Below are positions 10,890 to 23,540 of a stretch of DNA of 64,000 nt, in pieces. Origin of the DNA: Symbiodinium natans. Its lineage: Eukaryota > Sar > Dinophyceae > Suessiales > Symbiodiniaceae. The position numbers and the translations under genes were made by a program. Position 1 is the first letter of the stretch, and each line of letters begins with the position of its first letter. Under the pieces are notes generated by a model. The model was not told where the DNA came from. It saw only the letters and a list, made by a program, of their open reading frames with translations, and searched no databases. The stretch spans positions 990,011-1,054,010 of the forward strand of contig CAJNDS010002368.1 in the NCBI GenBank assembly GCA_905221605.1, read 5' to 3'.

Positions 10890-11369
10890 TGCAGAAGCCC
10901 GTGCTGCAGACCTCCACATCCTTCAGCATGTTGTACAAGTCGCGCAGCCCATCCCCCAGATCCTACAAGCTTTTGAAACCCTGTATAACGTGTTAAAACA
11001 GAGCTGTATGCAGCCATAAGTTCACACAACACTTCACATCAGAACATCACCGCTTGCACTCAAGCCCACTCATGAGGCCCAGGAACATATGCCAAGAGCT
11101 GCAGAATGGGCACGCAGTTGGTGTTTGTGAGGAGATCAGACCTCTGAACACACACACACACACACACTACGGTCAATAATTTCAGCAGATAGACGGGAAC
11201 AGCATGGCACAGCGGAGTGCTCTCGTCCGAGATGCTGCAGGTTCGAGAGACACTGGCCCACGTTAGAGATGGCTCCACACAGCTCGCGGAAAAGCCGTGT
11301 GTTGAACACGTAGGGCAACAGGAGGTATTTGTTCGCAATGACTTTGCCTGTCGGGCGAGCATCTGCCAA
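10890..11369 (-). CDS. Exon-like segments flanking a GT microsatellite
   Basis: In minus-strand order: ARPTGKVIANKYLLLPYVFN and LFRELCGAISNVGQCLSNLQ (11168-11369), then a (GT)n run, then RSDLLTNTNCVPILQLLAYV (11065-11143), then LCELMAAYSSVLTRYTGF and DLGDGLRDLYNMLKDVEVCS (10890-11035). Composition is clearly protein-like and helical. The microsatellite at 11144-11167 either is a 24-nt intron (GTGTGT...TTCAG, phase 0) or has inserted into coding sequence. Family not recognised. Confidence 0.55.
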
Positions 11370-11631
11370 TGAGAATGAGTAGGCTTTTCAAGGGGGAGCG
11401 CATAACCTGGTACACACGTGAATTCTACATGCGTTTTGCATCGTACACGGAACATGTAAGCAGTTCAAATTGAGCACCGGGCGGGTCTGCGGGTCGATGC
11501 AGGCAGACGGCGTGTCCAGCTTGAAGGCCGTGGCATCCCTGGGAGGAAGAGACACACACAGCAGTCACACACAGCAGTCACAACAGTCGCAGCCGCCACG
11601 TGCTCTTGTCACTGAAAGAGTCTTGTCTTAC

Positions 11632-11880
11632 ATGTGTTTGCCAGAGGTGCTTGAAGCGAGGAAGGAAGTCCTTGATCTCTCCAATGACACGCATGAGCTT
11701 GGGCACCACATCTTCCACGATGAGCATTGCGTGCCCTTCAGGATGAGACACCAGACACACCTCGACCAGAGAGCGCACAGTCTTATGGGGAGTATGGGGC
11801 CATACCGGGCCATGTGCAGTCTGCGCAGGGTCTGCGTACAGTTTGGCATGAGTACTCTTACGTCCTTTGTTCTGCCCCAT
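11632..11880 (-). CDS. Exon with a canonical donor
   Basis: A frame containing TVRSLVEVCLVSHPEGHAML and VEDVVPKLMRVIGEIKDFLP runs to WQTH. It is followed in phase 0 by the splice donor GTAAGA (first intron base 11631 on the minus strand). Composition is that of an alpha-helical repeat. It is one of the best-supported short exons; the acceptor side was not fixed. Confidence 0.6.
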
Positions 11881-12304
11881 GCTGCACCTTCTTCAGCACA
11901 GATGCCGAGCTGAAGGCCACCTTACGACCAGAACAGCTGGAATTCGACACTTGTCCAAGCAGGATATCGGTAGATGAGCCGCGGAGAGATCACGAAACAA
12001 GTCGTGGAAGTTTTCGAGCTCACTCAACCGGTCCACGGATCGCTCCAAAGGTCTGAGAACCTCAAGGGTTGCGTCTGGAATTGCAGAGGTAACCCTACAC
12101 ACTGGGAGTCGCAATGTCGCGCGCATGGCTTCTTTCCTTGCCTGAAGCAGCGGCTGGACGGTGGATCCTTTGGTCTTCGTGCTTTTCTGCGTCGAGGAGG
12201 ACGTGAAGGAGACCGCCGAGACGATCTCGTAGCCTGAACTGCACGTCGGAAAAGCTTGAAAGATCAGGGCATGCCGTATTGTGGATGTGAGAGATAGGCC
12301 ACTA

Positions 12305-12425
12305 GAGGAATCTCACGACCAGGGAGCGCATCCCTTGACGGATGATGTTGAAGATAAATGCCCGCTGCTCTTGTGATGTCTCGGCTTTCTGCAGGATGGC
12401 CAGCAGTGGGCTGATGATCCTTCAC
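12305..12425 (-). CDS. Exon-like helical-repeat segment
   Basis: The frame reads RIISPLLAILQKAETSQEQR followed by AFIFNIIRQGMRSLVVRFL and a stop. The pattern is typical of an armadillo/HEAT helix pair. A similar KIISPVVTSCKD start recurs at about 16917, suggesting repeated units of one protein. Confidence 0.5.
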
Positions 12426-12599
12426 ATTCGAAGCGGCACTCTGTGCGGACCGAGCTCACGCCTGTTTGCTCATGTCGGCGCCTGCTTGAGGCAGGTTCTT
12501 TGCTCTCTGCGATGTCCTTTGCTTCCGGCTTGAGCCTAGTTTGGCCAGGGTTTCGTGCTCTGTGCAACATATCTCTCTATGTACATAGGTACATACATG

Positions 12600-13125
12600 T
12601 ACTTATCTACTTCTATGTATACATATATATGACTGATGCTGCCCTTGTGCCTGCACTCTGCTACCCTCGGAGCTTGGACGCGGGCCACTTTGTGAGGATG
12701 TTGCAGAAGGACAGCAGGGATGCCCTGACACACTTTGTATCGCCACACATTGTGGCGTCACGCGCAGGTGAGCACACCGCACTTGAGCGGCATCCCAGGG
12801 CGCCCACTCTGCTTTCTCCGGCACGTAGAAGGCTTGTGTCATGGACGAAAGCACCTGATTCGCAACTTGCGAAACTTTTTCCTTCAGTTTGACAGCAGAG
12901 GCAAGCCTTCTCCACATTTGCGCGCGTGAACCTTGCCAGGTTTCCTGACGGGCATGGGGCTGATCAACGATGTCTTCTTCCCAACCATTCGTGGACGCCG
13001 CTTGCAACAAAGGCGCTCGGTATGTTCAGCAGCTGCAGCACAGCATCGCACATGGATTGTGCCACAGTGGGGTCCAAGCTGTCCACCAACGTCCTTTGCA
13101 GCAGGCTGAGGGAGTCGTAGGGCTT
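12600..13125 (-). pseudogene. Helical-repeat exon with a frameshift
   Basis: The segment at 12983-13125 reads KPYDSLSLLQRTLVDSLDPT, then VAQSMCDAVLQLLNIPSAFV, and ends HEWLGRRH. The sense continues at once in another frame as EEDIVDQPHARQETWQGS and QMWRRLASAVKLKEKVSQVA, with no splice signals between, so one indel near 12980 separates them. Both parts look coding. Either the copy is decaying or one base is wrong. Confidence 0.5.
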
Positions 13126-13324
13126 GGTCCCGATCTTCTACATTACAGTACAGTGTGGTTGTGCGCTGCGCGGTTGCTTGGGTCTGTTCCAAGATTCGAC
13201 TAAAGCTACATGATGTATGACACAAAAACTTAAACAAATTGGAAAATTGGTGGTTCGTTTGACTTTGTTGAAGCAACTTGAAGAATAGCTTCATGCAACA
13301 CTGCACCTGCCAGGAACAACACAA

Positions 13325-13495
13325 ATGTGCACGCTAGCACACACACACATAACCCCTCGCACGCACAAATGCACACACCACACAGACGCACACGGCCACG
13401 CACATGGCCACGCACACGGTCACGACCACGGCCACGCCCACAACCACGCACACGCGCACACCTCGGCGCACGCCCGTGTACGCACACCATGCGCG
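13325..13495. repeat. CACGGCCACGCACA-type repeat
   Basis: Imperfect 6- and 12-bp units of CACACG, GGCCACGCACA and CGACCACGGC. The His/Ala/Thr-rich frames are by-products of the repeat. Confidence 0.7.
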
Positions 13496-13595
13496 TCCGC
13501 TGCACTTGCACTGGAACGGGATGCGGCCTGAGCATGCATGGGGCCAGACGAACTCACCAGAGGGATGTGTTGATTAGTGACCCTGAAAACCCTCG

Positions 13596-15600
13596 AACAA
13601 ACTTAAGCAAACTAATACCCTAAACATCCCTAAACACCTTAAGCGATAAACGAATCTCAAACCCCGAACCCTGAACATCCGTACATGCTCAAAGCCCCCC
13701 CACCCCCAAGCCCAAAACCACATCCTAACAATGGAAAACACTTAAGACCTCAACAAAAAGCCCACAAAGTCCAAACCTGAAGCCCTCAAAGCCCAAAGCC
13801 CGAAACCATGTCCTAAACCTAAAACCCTCAAGGCACAAACGCCAAGAACGGAATCACAAGACCAAACACTTGATGCCCAAAAGCCACTGCAAGCATAGCA
13901 TGGACTCTTGGTTCAATCATCTATCTCTTCTGATTCTGGAGTGTGTTTAGAAACAACTGAATAAACGGCGCAACCACTATCCATGTTTAAACTACATAAA
14001 ACGGTACAATAATACACAAGTCTTGAACTAGGAAAACACAATCAGTGAGATCACAAATGTAATCACATCAACAAATCAAAGAGTAATTGTTGTCAATTTA
14101 CTGAAGCACAAAACTACAGGTCAAGTTTCAGAGCTGATTGAGTACTGCAATGTTCCATTCAAAACAACTCAAAAGCCCTAAGCACCCCGAAAGCGCCCCA
14201 AAGCAATCACATTCAAAAAACACTTAAAACCTTATGCTTGTACAACTCCAAAGCCCTGACAGCCCTGACAGCCTTTCACATCTCCAAAGCCCTAAACACG
14301 AAACCCGAAACCCTAAACTCATAAACCTTGCGACCTTAGACACCCTAAGAACACTGAAAGCCAACCGTAAAGCCTTGCAAAGCTTTGAGCCCTTAACACC
14401 CGAAAAAACCCTAAAAGAACTCAGCCCCAAACTTCGAGCTCAAGAAACAACAAAAGAACCAAGCAAGGGCCAAACACCCGTACAACCCGTCAAAGCCCTC
14501 AAACCTGAAACTCCTAAACCTCAAAATCTGCAAAGATCGTGCAGACCAATCACATGCCCCAAAAAAGCCCACGACCTAAAGTGACAAACCCTGAAAACCT
14601 AAAACCGAAGCCCTAGTCGTGAAACTCTTACACCTTAGAACCCTGACAACCCCAAAGGCCTAAAAACCAAACATATCAAACACACCCTACAAACCTTAGA
14701 CCGCCGAACCTTAAAATACCCAAAATCCCAGACGCAAAGCCCTAAACCCTAGACTCCTCAGCCTCAAACCTCAAAAACTCTAAAGACGCCAAACCCAAAG
14801 AACATATTCAGAAGCCAACAACCCTGAAAAAAACCCTAAGAACCCTGAACCCGAAAAACCTCAATCTTACTTACCCTTAATTAACCCGAAAACCCTCCAT
14901 AAACACCCAAGGGCCCACACCCCAAAAACTACACCAGCCTAGAACCCCTACAAATCGAAAAAACCTCAAAACCCGAAACACCAAACTCCTAAACCTTAAC
15001 GCCAGAAAAAACCTTAAGGCCCTAAAACCACAAAACAATTGTCACATGCCTACAATAACCAAGCCCCAAGCCCTAGCCACCTCATAAACCCTTACTTAAA
15101 GCCCTAAAAACCTAAACGCCGAAAAGCAATAACATCCTGGAAGTCTAAAACCCGAAGGCCTAAGCGTGAACAGACATACCAAAGATCCTGCAAGCCCTCA
15201 GTCACAATAAAGCCTGAATGCACTCAAGCCCTAAACACAAAACCCGAAACCTTAAACTCCTAAGCTTAAAAAAACCCTAAAGCTCTAAAGACACCAAACA
15301 CAATTAAAACGCCCAGAGCGTAAACCCCAAACCCGAAGATCTCAAACCTGAAAAACCAGGAACCCCAAAGTCCTCTCCAAACACCCGCAAACCCTAAACC
15401 CTAAAGCCGCCCTAAACCCTAAACCCTGACCGTTTAAAACCCGAAGAACAAATATATGCATAGGCCTGCGAACCCTTGAACACTTTCAAAACCCTAAGCT
15501 CCAAAACCTTCAAAGTCGAAAAACCCTAAACGTACTAAACGGAGTATCAAAAGTCCACAGACCCTAAACCCTAAATTCCTAATAGCTGTAAGCTCCAAAG
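13596..15600. repeat. 2 kb interstitial telomere-like block
   Basis: Two kilobases rich in CCCTAAA, CCTGAAA, CCCGAAA and AAACCCT words on the plus strand, strongly degenerate and broken by an AT-richer unique stretch at about 13890-14160. No gene is supported. It probably lies within an intron or between minus-strand exons. Confidence 0.75.
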
Positions 15601-15993
15601 CCTTTCTTGGTACATACATGTGTTTTTGGTGCTCTGCTCGGTGTCTTTTTGGGTTGTTGGTGCATCAGACGGAATGACACAACACGAGAATGAAGTGAAG
15701 GGGAAGTAATGAGACGGTGTCCGGCGAAGACGGCTCACGCATGCGCACACACACACACACATGCGGATAGGCGCGCAGATCAAACATTCCACCATGGCCC
15801 CCCACCCAGAATCTGAGCTGAGCTGCAAGATGCGTGTCATACTTTCGCTGAACTTGTGAGGCTGCTTGGTGGCAACCTCGGTGTGCCGTGTGTAGTGGCC
15901 ACCCTGCTTATGCGTGGCAGCTGAGATTCAGACCGCGAGCACGGCAAGCGCCAAGATTCTTTGAATTGGCCGCAGCTGGCTGTTCAAGCCTGG

Positions 15994-16598
15994 TCACAAG
16001 ATGTCACAAGTATTCGCAAGGTGGCAGTATGGACATTGGCGATGTCGAAACTGAACGCGAAGTCCGAGCTCAAGGCGGACATAGCTCATGCTGGCAATCA
16101 CGTTTGTGTTATCAGCATCGTCCTTCGTTGCCGCTGCATCGATGTCCTCATGCACAAAGCGCGCACTCCAGCTGGGCACCGTGATCAAACTAGGAGTCAG
16201 ATTCAGCTAATGCATCCCGGGACATGACAGCAGCTTTCACTGGCTCAGGTGACACTTACCATCGAGAGGTATCGAGAGCCGGCGAATCGTGAGCCCACTC
16301 CTGACCACCCGCTGCAACTTGTCCATCGCCCAAGCTGTCTAGATTTCTGGCTGTTGCCTGGGAAGTTCCATGGAGCAGCTGCCAAATATTGCCAAGTTTT
16401 TGGAGCTCACATCCAAGCTGCTTTGGCCACGCGCGTCCACTTCAGCAAGCTGTTCATGAACCTGCATTGCAGTGCGCAGAGAGCCGTGCAACAGCTCGAT
16501 TCAACGAAATCACTTGTGTTCTTCTGCCTGACAATGCCAGTGGGATCTTCTTTTGCGGCATTCCCGGAGTCGTCTTGCTTGTCGTCGTCCTGAGGCAA
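15994..16598 (-). pseudogene. Exon-like segments with in-frame stop
   Basis: Upstream segment (16407-16598): DDDKQDDSGNAAKEDPTGIV and NTSDFVESSCCTALCALQ. A neighbouring frame continues as LAEVDARGQSSLDVSSKNLA and then MELPRQQPEI, a TAG at 16339-16341, and TAWAMDKLQRVV. Downstream segment (15994-16188): SARFVHEDIDAAATKDDADN and NVIASMSYVRLELG. All are protein-like and run in minus order. The stop and the frame change suggest a damaged copy or unresolved introns. Confidence 0.45.
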
Positions 16599-16782
16599 GC
16601 AAGGCCATGCCGGCTGAAGCCGCCTCGTTCCAAGTTCTGTTTAGAGAACCCAAGGCAATGTCCTGTTCTTGGTCAACCTGGTCCTTGTCACTCTCGAGCT
16701 CCCTCCTGTGAGTGCAACCCAATGCCTCATGGCGCCCTTTCCCAACTACTGGTAGCTTCCAATTGCTTCGATTGACTTTGCC

Positions 16783-17570
16783 CTACTGTAAAGCACTCCT
16801 GAGGCGTGACTCAATCGCTTCCACCAGGCGCAGGATGTACTCAACAATGCTCTCATTCCTGCCTGGACACGATCCGGAAGAGTCTTTGCAGCTGGTGACC
16901 ACTGGGCTTATGATTTTTCACAGACATCTTCTCTACGGCACCGCAAGGAATGGTGCCTGGGCCTTTCTCAAAGGCAAAGCTGGTGTTTCCTGGCATCCAT
17001 CGAAACCCAAAAAGCTGATCAAGAAATCAAGCTCACAAGCCATTCTCTGCAGCCTTTGCTCTTGTCGTCGGACGTGTCTTGCGAGACCATGCCCTGTGTG
17101 AGGCCCTGACATGGCGAATGTGGCTCAAGACTTCGATGCTTGCAGGCGCAACAAGGTGTAAACCTGTATGACGACTTTGGGAGGCTCATCTGACACCATT
17201 TCGATGTCGTCCTTTTCCTGGCCGAAAAAGCTGGCCAGGAGCATGTGAGGAGCATGAGAGCATGCCCAAGCACAATATCAGAACCTTTTGCCCCTTGACT
17301 CAGGGGATGCATTCTGCGCCAAGGCACCAGGAAGGGATCAAGCCTTTTGCCACTCATAAACTGCAGCTGATAGTAGATCGTGTCTTGAAAATCCAGCTGG
17401 AAGACCTGCCGTTGCGCCAGTGGCGAGTCTAGCGAGTCAAGCCAGTCAAGCAGCAGCGCGACCAAGTGTGAGACCAAGTGCACCTCTACGGGTTCGCCCG
17501 TGTCGTGTTTGTAGCGCTCCTTGAAATGCGCCTGCAAAGCTCTGCACAGCAACCCAGAGCATCTCTTCAA
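16783..17570 (-). pseudogene. Four helical-repeat exon-like segments
   Basis: In minus order: LCRALQAHFKERYKHDTGEP through VSHLVALLLDWLDSLDSPLA and YQLQFMSGKRLDPFLVPW (17330-17570); FFGQEKDDIEMVSDEPPKVV with QVYTLLRLQASKS (17125-17230); QRLQRMACELDFLISFLGF (16997-17062); KIISPVVTSCKDSSG and NESIVEYILRLVEAIESRLR (16783-16917), the last ending at a TAG with coding-like sequence beyond it. Composition is clearly coding and helix-rich. Frame changes between segments may be introns or indels. No catalytic motif seen. Confidence 0.5.
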
Positions 17571-17579
17571 CGGGCTTTT

Positions 17580-19190
17580 CGCTTAAAAGATGGAATCGAA
17601 CTGCTGCGTTCGGCTGTTTCCACCATGTTAAAGAGTAAAGAACCTTTATACACGAATGGAAGTAACACAACACTGAAGAAATGGTTGCAGTTTGGGGCCG
17701 AAATTCGTCACCTGTGTTTTGCTACGCTTGAGTATCCTCGCAAAATAATACAAAGCAACAAAAACAAAACCAGACAAACCTGTCCAACAAAAATACAGCA
17801 TCACACTGCCCTCACCAGTCGGAGAGCTGTATGTATGTTCAGTGGTGGCGCCGCCCTCTGAAGGAGGCGTGGCCCGTATTGACAGCATGAGTCCAGAAGT
17901 ACAAAGCCAAGTAGCCAGACTCAAATCAAAGCCAGAAAACAACCAAAAACACAATCGGGAACTCTTCTTGAAAAGGGCTTACGTCTGTCTTGTTTCCAGG
18001 AGTTCCCGACAAATTGGTGTTTTTGTTGGTCATTTGGATTTGTTTTTGGCTCTGTTGGCTTGGTCGGTTGGTTTTGCATTGGTTTGTTTTCTGGTATGTG
18101 TATTCTGACAGTTTTGTCATTAGTTTTCAACCAGCATTGCATTTCATTGATGTTCTATTGTTTCGACCCATGTCTAGCTGGCATCGAAGAACTTTTTTGG
18201 GGCATGAAAAAAGTCATGTGTATTTAACTCATGCTTCTTCATGTTTGATCGCTAGAAAAAAGTGTTCGTCAACAAATACAGTAGATGTTGCTGGTTCTCG
18301 GCCTGTCAGGTGGGTATCCCAATAGCTGTCCTTCTTTGCCCGGTGCTCCTCTCTGAGATGACGGCTTTCTTTGCCTTCTTTCTCTACTACGAACCCTCAG
18401 ATAACCTAGACACGAAGCCTTTCGGTTCTTCAATACAGTCAATACAACACGGAAGATTAGCAAAAACGCAGCGTGTCGATTTCGCCCATCAACTTTCATG
18501 TCTTTGCCCTGCTCCATCGTTTGCAGGGAGTCCCGCCTTGTCCTCGGCCTTCTGAGCTTCCGATTCTGCCAGCTCCATCTTCAGCGGCCTCGCAGAAGGT
18601 TATTGTTGAATCTCGATCCAGCAGTCGTGTAGTGTACTCTCTCGCCCTGGCTAACTTCAGCCCTCTTTTGATGCTCGAGGCCTCGTGTGGGCCAGTATCA
18701 TCCTGCACTCCTTTAAAGCTCGCATGGTGCGCCGTAGCGTGCCGTAGCAGTTTGAAAAACAAGCGCGTCCTTGCGCTTCTCCACCGGCTGTTGAAGTGCA
18801 GATTCTGTTTTGGCCTGCCCAGCTTCTTCAGGCTTCGAGTTGAGGGACAGCTTTGCCAGTGTTGCCCTGAGCGCGCGACCAGCCACACAATGATCTCGTT
18901 CGGGTCCTTTACTTCTGGCTTTTCCTGAATGTGGCTACAGCGCGGCTGCAAAATGCGGCCACAAGAGCCTGATGAACTTGGGATGCCCTAGTCGGACCTG
19001 CCAATCCGACCAATCAATCAGCCTTGTTTGTCCAGAGAAGTTCTCACCCACCTGCACACCGTGCTCTCGTAGGAGACCAAGTATGTCAAGCAGCCAATTA
19101 CTTAAAGATGCCAAGGTGATTAGGTGATTGCCGCCTGCCGCCCAACCTGTGGTACTGCTTTGATGGTCAGCCCTGGTGCTCCGGGCACGC
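17580..19190. other. Stretch without a confident gene
   Basis: Between the helical-repeat segments, 17580-18480 is AT-richer with no convincing frame. At 18496-18951 a 151-codon minus frame (contains RPKQNLHFNSRWRSARTR) is open but its composition is ambiguous, and the plus strand is equally open. No repeat of note. Confidence 0.4.
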
Positions 19191-19196
19191 GGAGCT

Positions 19197-21211
19197 TCAT
19201 GATCTGACCAAGACCTGCGCATGCATCGCATGCTTGTGCCGGTTCCTAACCCGGGCTGTTCCCCCGCTGTGGTGTGCCGCGGTGTGCCTGTCTCGCTGGC
19301 TCGGGCTTTTCGAAGCGTGTCGGGGGCTTGAATGGGCTTGGTGGCCACCTCGGGATAGAGCTTGTGAACATAATCTTGCGACTTCTGCGCGGAGGAGTGT
19401 GTCGGCCAAGGTGCTGAAGGCTGGACGTTTGAGAGGCAACTGTACAGCACCTACGAGTACGACACTCAGCATCAGGTGGCTCAAGCCTGCATGCGGCACA
19501 CGACTTTCCACGTGTTGAATGGCCTGCGCTACCAAAACTTGCTCATCCACTGAAAGATCATCGTCGCGGATGGCGCAGAGCGTGGCCATGAGGCGCCGCT
19601 GATTGCATCTAGGCCAGGCAGGCGGCTGCTTCCATTCAAATGCGAATTCCGCAAGCTGCCGAGGCACTGTTGCAGCACAAAGTTCATCAACACACGGTAC
19701 CTTGGCTGCGGCTGCAATCTGACACCACCTGCACATGCACAGAAAATGCGAGAGATCACTCATGACAGCAGCAAGATGCTGTCCACTGATTCGACGGTCA
19801 TCCTTCCGTCTGATCATCTGCTGCATAAAGCGCTGGAACTTCTCACCCTGATCCAGGGCTGTGAACTGCCTATTCATGATTCACCCCCTCTACTCGCATG
19901 GTTTCCGAACTGTTGGGAAAAACGGGATGGCGGCTTGATCTACCGAAGGTTCTCAGGCCGAAAGCCTCTGCGGCACCTGGCTAGAATCCTGAAGGTTGGG
20001 CAAAAACAATGATTCGCTGCCCCTTGTTGCCACTTCTGGGATCTTCGAAGTGCTCGGGAGAACGGACAGCCCATGCAAGGTGGAAACTCGAGCAGTTTGC
20101 GATGAGCGATAAGCGATAACGGGTACATCATGGTGCATCGGATACACGGACATCTGCACGCGGCCTGGCAAATCTCTTCAGCCCAGTGCTGACGCAATTC
20201 AGGGGATGGTCCAGCAAGAAGCTTGATCAAGAGATCCTCACTGAAGGCAAATTTACGTGCGGGGGTGGGGGGGGGGGGCAGTGTCTCAGCGAAGGCTTGG
20301 GGCACTCTGTCCTGCGTGCGAATGACCGTCGTGAAGTTGGACGTCAGGAAGCCTGGCACCGGTTGGCGCTCCGCTACCATGTATCAAACAATACAGATGT
20401 CAGATAAAGAGAGCCCATGCATCCGAAACAACCAACTTCTTAATCTGTTGGCATGGGGAACGGAAGAAGGTAGTCATCGCCCCCACGGATGGATCGGCCA
20501 GGCACCTTGAGAACCCCTCTTCGGTGAATTTCCGTGCATTCCGCAGCTCACTGACCCACTGGGCTGCGCACTCGACGTTCTCCGGGAAGTGGATGAGCAT
20601 GAGAAGCTGGTGCACCACAATGGGCGCCCGAGCCTGGCTGTTCAAGCAAACTGCAGAGTAGAAGTTGCTAACAAAAGCCTGGCTTTATCGCCAGAAGGTC
20701 ACCTCGGTGACGGCAGAATCCGGGTGCTGCTTGACAATGTGCTTGATCAGTTCCAGTCGCGCTTCCCGATCAATTCCGTCCTTGCAGCTTGCGGGGCTTT
20801 ATGGGAAGCAGGGAAGCACCTGCAGCGCACATCGACGCTCTGGCTCAGCCTGGCTCCCCGTCGCTACAATGCCGCGAACGGTTCAGGGGTGGGTTGGTTT
20901 CTCAGGGTACCCTGAATACCCAAAATCCGCTGATTCAGCATCACTCACGCACTCAGTTCTCTCCTCGCCCGGAGGTGGAGTCCATGTGAGGAGGTTTGTC
21001 GCCAACTCGGCCACGGCCTCAAACGTTGCCGCCTCCCGCGCCTGTGAACCGGCCACAAGGGTTTCAGGTAGGCCCTGAAGAAGCCGTGAACACCTGAGTG
21101 TCTGCTGTCCTCCAACATTACACTGTAGACGTTGTCCATCTTCTTGCTGTCGGCGCCGCTGTCCGCGTCTATGGATCTGGGATGTTCGGATGCTACGTTT
21201 ACATGGTCCAC
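19197..21211 (-). pseudogene. Large protein-like minus-strand region broken by stops and frameshifts
   Basis: In minus order: KKMDNVYSVMLEDSRHSGVH (about 21100); REAATFEAVAELATNLLTW (about 21010); one frame running from about 20900 to 20400 with CKDGIDREARLELIKHIVKQ, AVTEVTFWR, FVSNFYSAVCL, PIVVHQLLMLIHFPENVECA and AAQWVSELRNARKFTEEGFS, interrupted by TAA at 20799-20801 and 20685-20687; FAFSEDLLIKLLAGPSPELR (about 20235); and a 226-codon frame at 19197-19877 with GEKFQRFMQQMIRRKDDRR and VDEQVLVAQAIQHVESRV. Composition is coding throughout and introns are not needed for the central part. The uniform frame with stops points to a decayed copy. Function unknown. Confidence 0.5.
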
Positions 21212-22284
21212 TGATAACTCAAGACTGGCTGCAGCTCCTCAATGCAAAGCTGCCGGAAAGGTTTCAGGGTGGGTCTGGGTTCAAATCCACCCAGAGCCAC
21301 CGCCGTGCGCCGTGCAAGAAAAACCGCCACTGCAGAAGGCCGACGACCCATTCTGAAACACTTCCGAAAACAAGGGTCCTAAGTGAGAACAAAAGAGACA
21401 AAAAGCATTCGGCATTCATGCCTAGCATAAGCCAAACGTATACAAAAGAGCCCCTAGGCCCTGGGCCCCAGCACATGCACACCATTCACTACTTTGCCGT
21501 TTTGAACTTTTGAAAGGGAGTGCGCCGGAGGGGGGGGGGGGAAGAAGCCGAACGGTGGGCACTTTGACAATCGCAGGTGTCACAGGTGCAGATGAGCGGC
21601 TTTCGCAGCAGAACGCTGACAACCTTGCGTCTCTGCACATTCACGTCCAGAGTCTAGAGTCTACGAGTCTACACATGTCTACACTCTTTGTGTGTCGGGA
21701 TCTTCGCGCGTCAGAGACCAAGAGTCCAACCTTCCGCATGTTGGTCACCACGGCCGGGTCTGCCAAGTTTCGAAGTGCTTGGCCGGCGGCCTGCTTCTGC
21801 GCCTGAAACAGCACAGTTCCAGCAATGCTGGCCGCAAGCTGCAAGCTTCTATGACCCGACCTCCAACGGATCCTTGAGCAGGTCGCACAGCACTTCTATG
21901 CCCTCCTCCGATGCAACCTGGCAGGGCTCCGCTACGTTAGACACTGTTAGTCAAAGAACAAACAGCCCAGGACCCAAGAAGCCGGGTGCAGAATAGTGCA
22001 ACTGCCGATTGGGACTTGTACAAGGCGTGACACATCAAACTGTACACGAATCACAAGACCGACCCTGAGATGCGGCACATCGCAGCACGTAAACTACTCC
22101 GGGTGCTTTTGCCCTCCGGCCTTCAGGCGGGCATCGAAGATCTGCACTGGCAAGCCAGGCAAATGCACCTGACCGTTCGCCAAGGCATGCTGCATGCTAC
22201 AGGCAGGCATTGACAAAATGAAGCATCACTTGAACAAGTCTTTGCAGCTTTGAGCGGCTGGGTCTGGAAGATCGTCTGCTCCGG

Positions 22285-23540
22285 TCAGGCCAATACGGCT
22301 GTGGTCGAAGTGCTGCATGTCGGTGCCATTGTCGTGCCATGCCTCACCCAGGCAACACGAAACGTGCACAAAGCGATTGGCTTCATGTCCGATGAGTCCG
22401 ATGACATGCGCGTGTTTGCGCCACGGTTTGTTCTGCGTTTCATGCGCGGATACTCTCTCCGGGCCTTCAGCTCATCCCGCGCTTTCACCTCCTTGGCGTG
22501 CTGTGGTTCCATGGCCCTGCCACCCACCAACATCAGCTGGTAGACCTCTGCTTGTCTCACTTGTCTCTCTGCTTGCATAGTCGCTACTCGTCGGCAAACG
22601 CGTCGCTACAGACGTCGCGATACGCGTCACTACGCATGCTTGCCGCAACATGGCTCGGAGGGCACAGTCATGCGCAGTCCGGAGTGCCGCCCGGTGCTGC
22701 CAAAGAACCCAAGCCGAGGCAGTAGTGGACCTGCCATACTCCCAAGGTGGAGCACCAAGAAAGGTGTCCTGATGTCCTGGTTGGAAATTCACCTGCGAGC
22801 AGCAGCATCTTCATCTTGATGTACTTGAGATTACTTGAGTCTGGAAGCAGGCACTCCGACCCTGAGCCACCGGCCATCAGCTCGCATTGTAGCGTGTGCG
22901 TGTGAATGAGCTCACCATTCATGACCACAGCCATATTGACCTTGTGTTCCGATGGCTTTCGCGACATGCCATGAGAGGGCCAGGAGAGTAACTTTGGGGT
23001 CCCTGGCGCTATCGATGGCCACCACCTCGAGTCGAGGTTCAGTTTTGCAGCAGCTCCCCATTTCTCTGCTCGGCATGCCAAGTGCACTGCCAGATGCGCC
23101 CAGCGGTAGATTTCTACGAACTTGTTGGGGATGGTCAGTGTCTTTAGGCGCCCGTCGTGCGTATACCTCCGCACATAAGGACTTCTTTGCCCATGCACGG
23201 GTAGCTCCAGCCTGGCCTTACAATGATGGGATGGCAGCCGGGAATCACCTGCTTGTGGAGCACTTGTGTAGCCGTGAATATAAGTGGATTAACTTCGAGG
23301 CATGTCGGTGCTCCAGCATCGGTGTTCCGAATGTGCCACTTGCACAGTGTTGCCGAGTGCGGACATGGCTTCTGCAGCCTTTGTTTCTGTGGACACGGTC
23401 GTTGCATGGCCGACCCCGACAGCCAGCTGTACCTGGACGGCAGGTGTGAAATACAAGAAAACACGAGGACAAGCACTACAGGCTTTTCGCACCTCCGATG
23501 GAGATGTGCCCTTATAGAAGACAATTGCTGGCATATCCTT
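22285..23540 (-). pseudogene. Frame-broken minus-strand coding region
   Basis: Protein-like pieces follow each other in different frames with almost no gap: VFLYFTPAVQVQLAVGVGHA and STETKAAEAMSALGNTVQVA (about 23440-23330); LEVNPLIFTATQVLHKQVIP with KEVLMCGG (about 23300-23170); RRYTHDGRLKTLTIPNKFVE and IYRWAHLAVHLACRAEKWGA (about 23170-23050); VVAIDSARDPKVTLLALSWH (about 23020); HKVNMAVVMNGELIHTHTLQ (about 22945); and QLMLVGGRAMEPQHAKEVKA (about 22540). Indels rather than introns seem to separate most of them. No family assigned. Confidence 0.45.

Noticed and set aside
21220-21300. Possible tRNA because of a GGTTCAAATCC T-loop-like word
   Set aside because: No matching acceptor, D or anticodon stems at the required distances.
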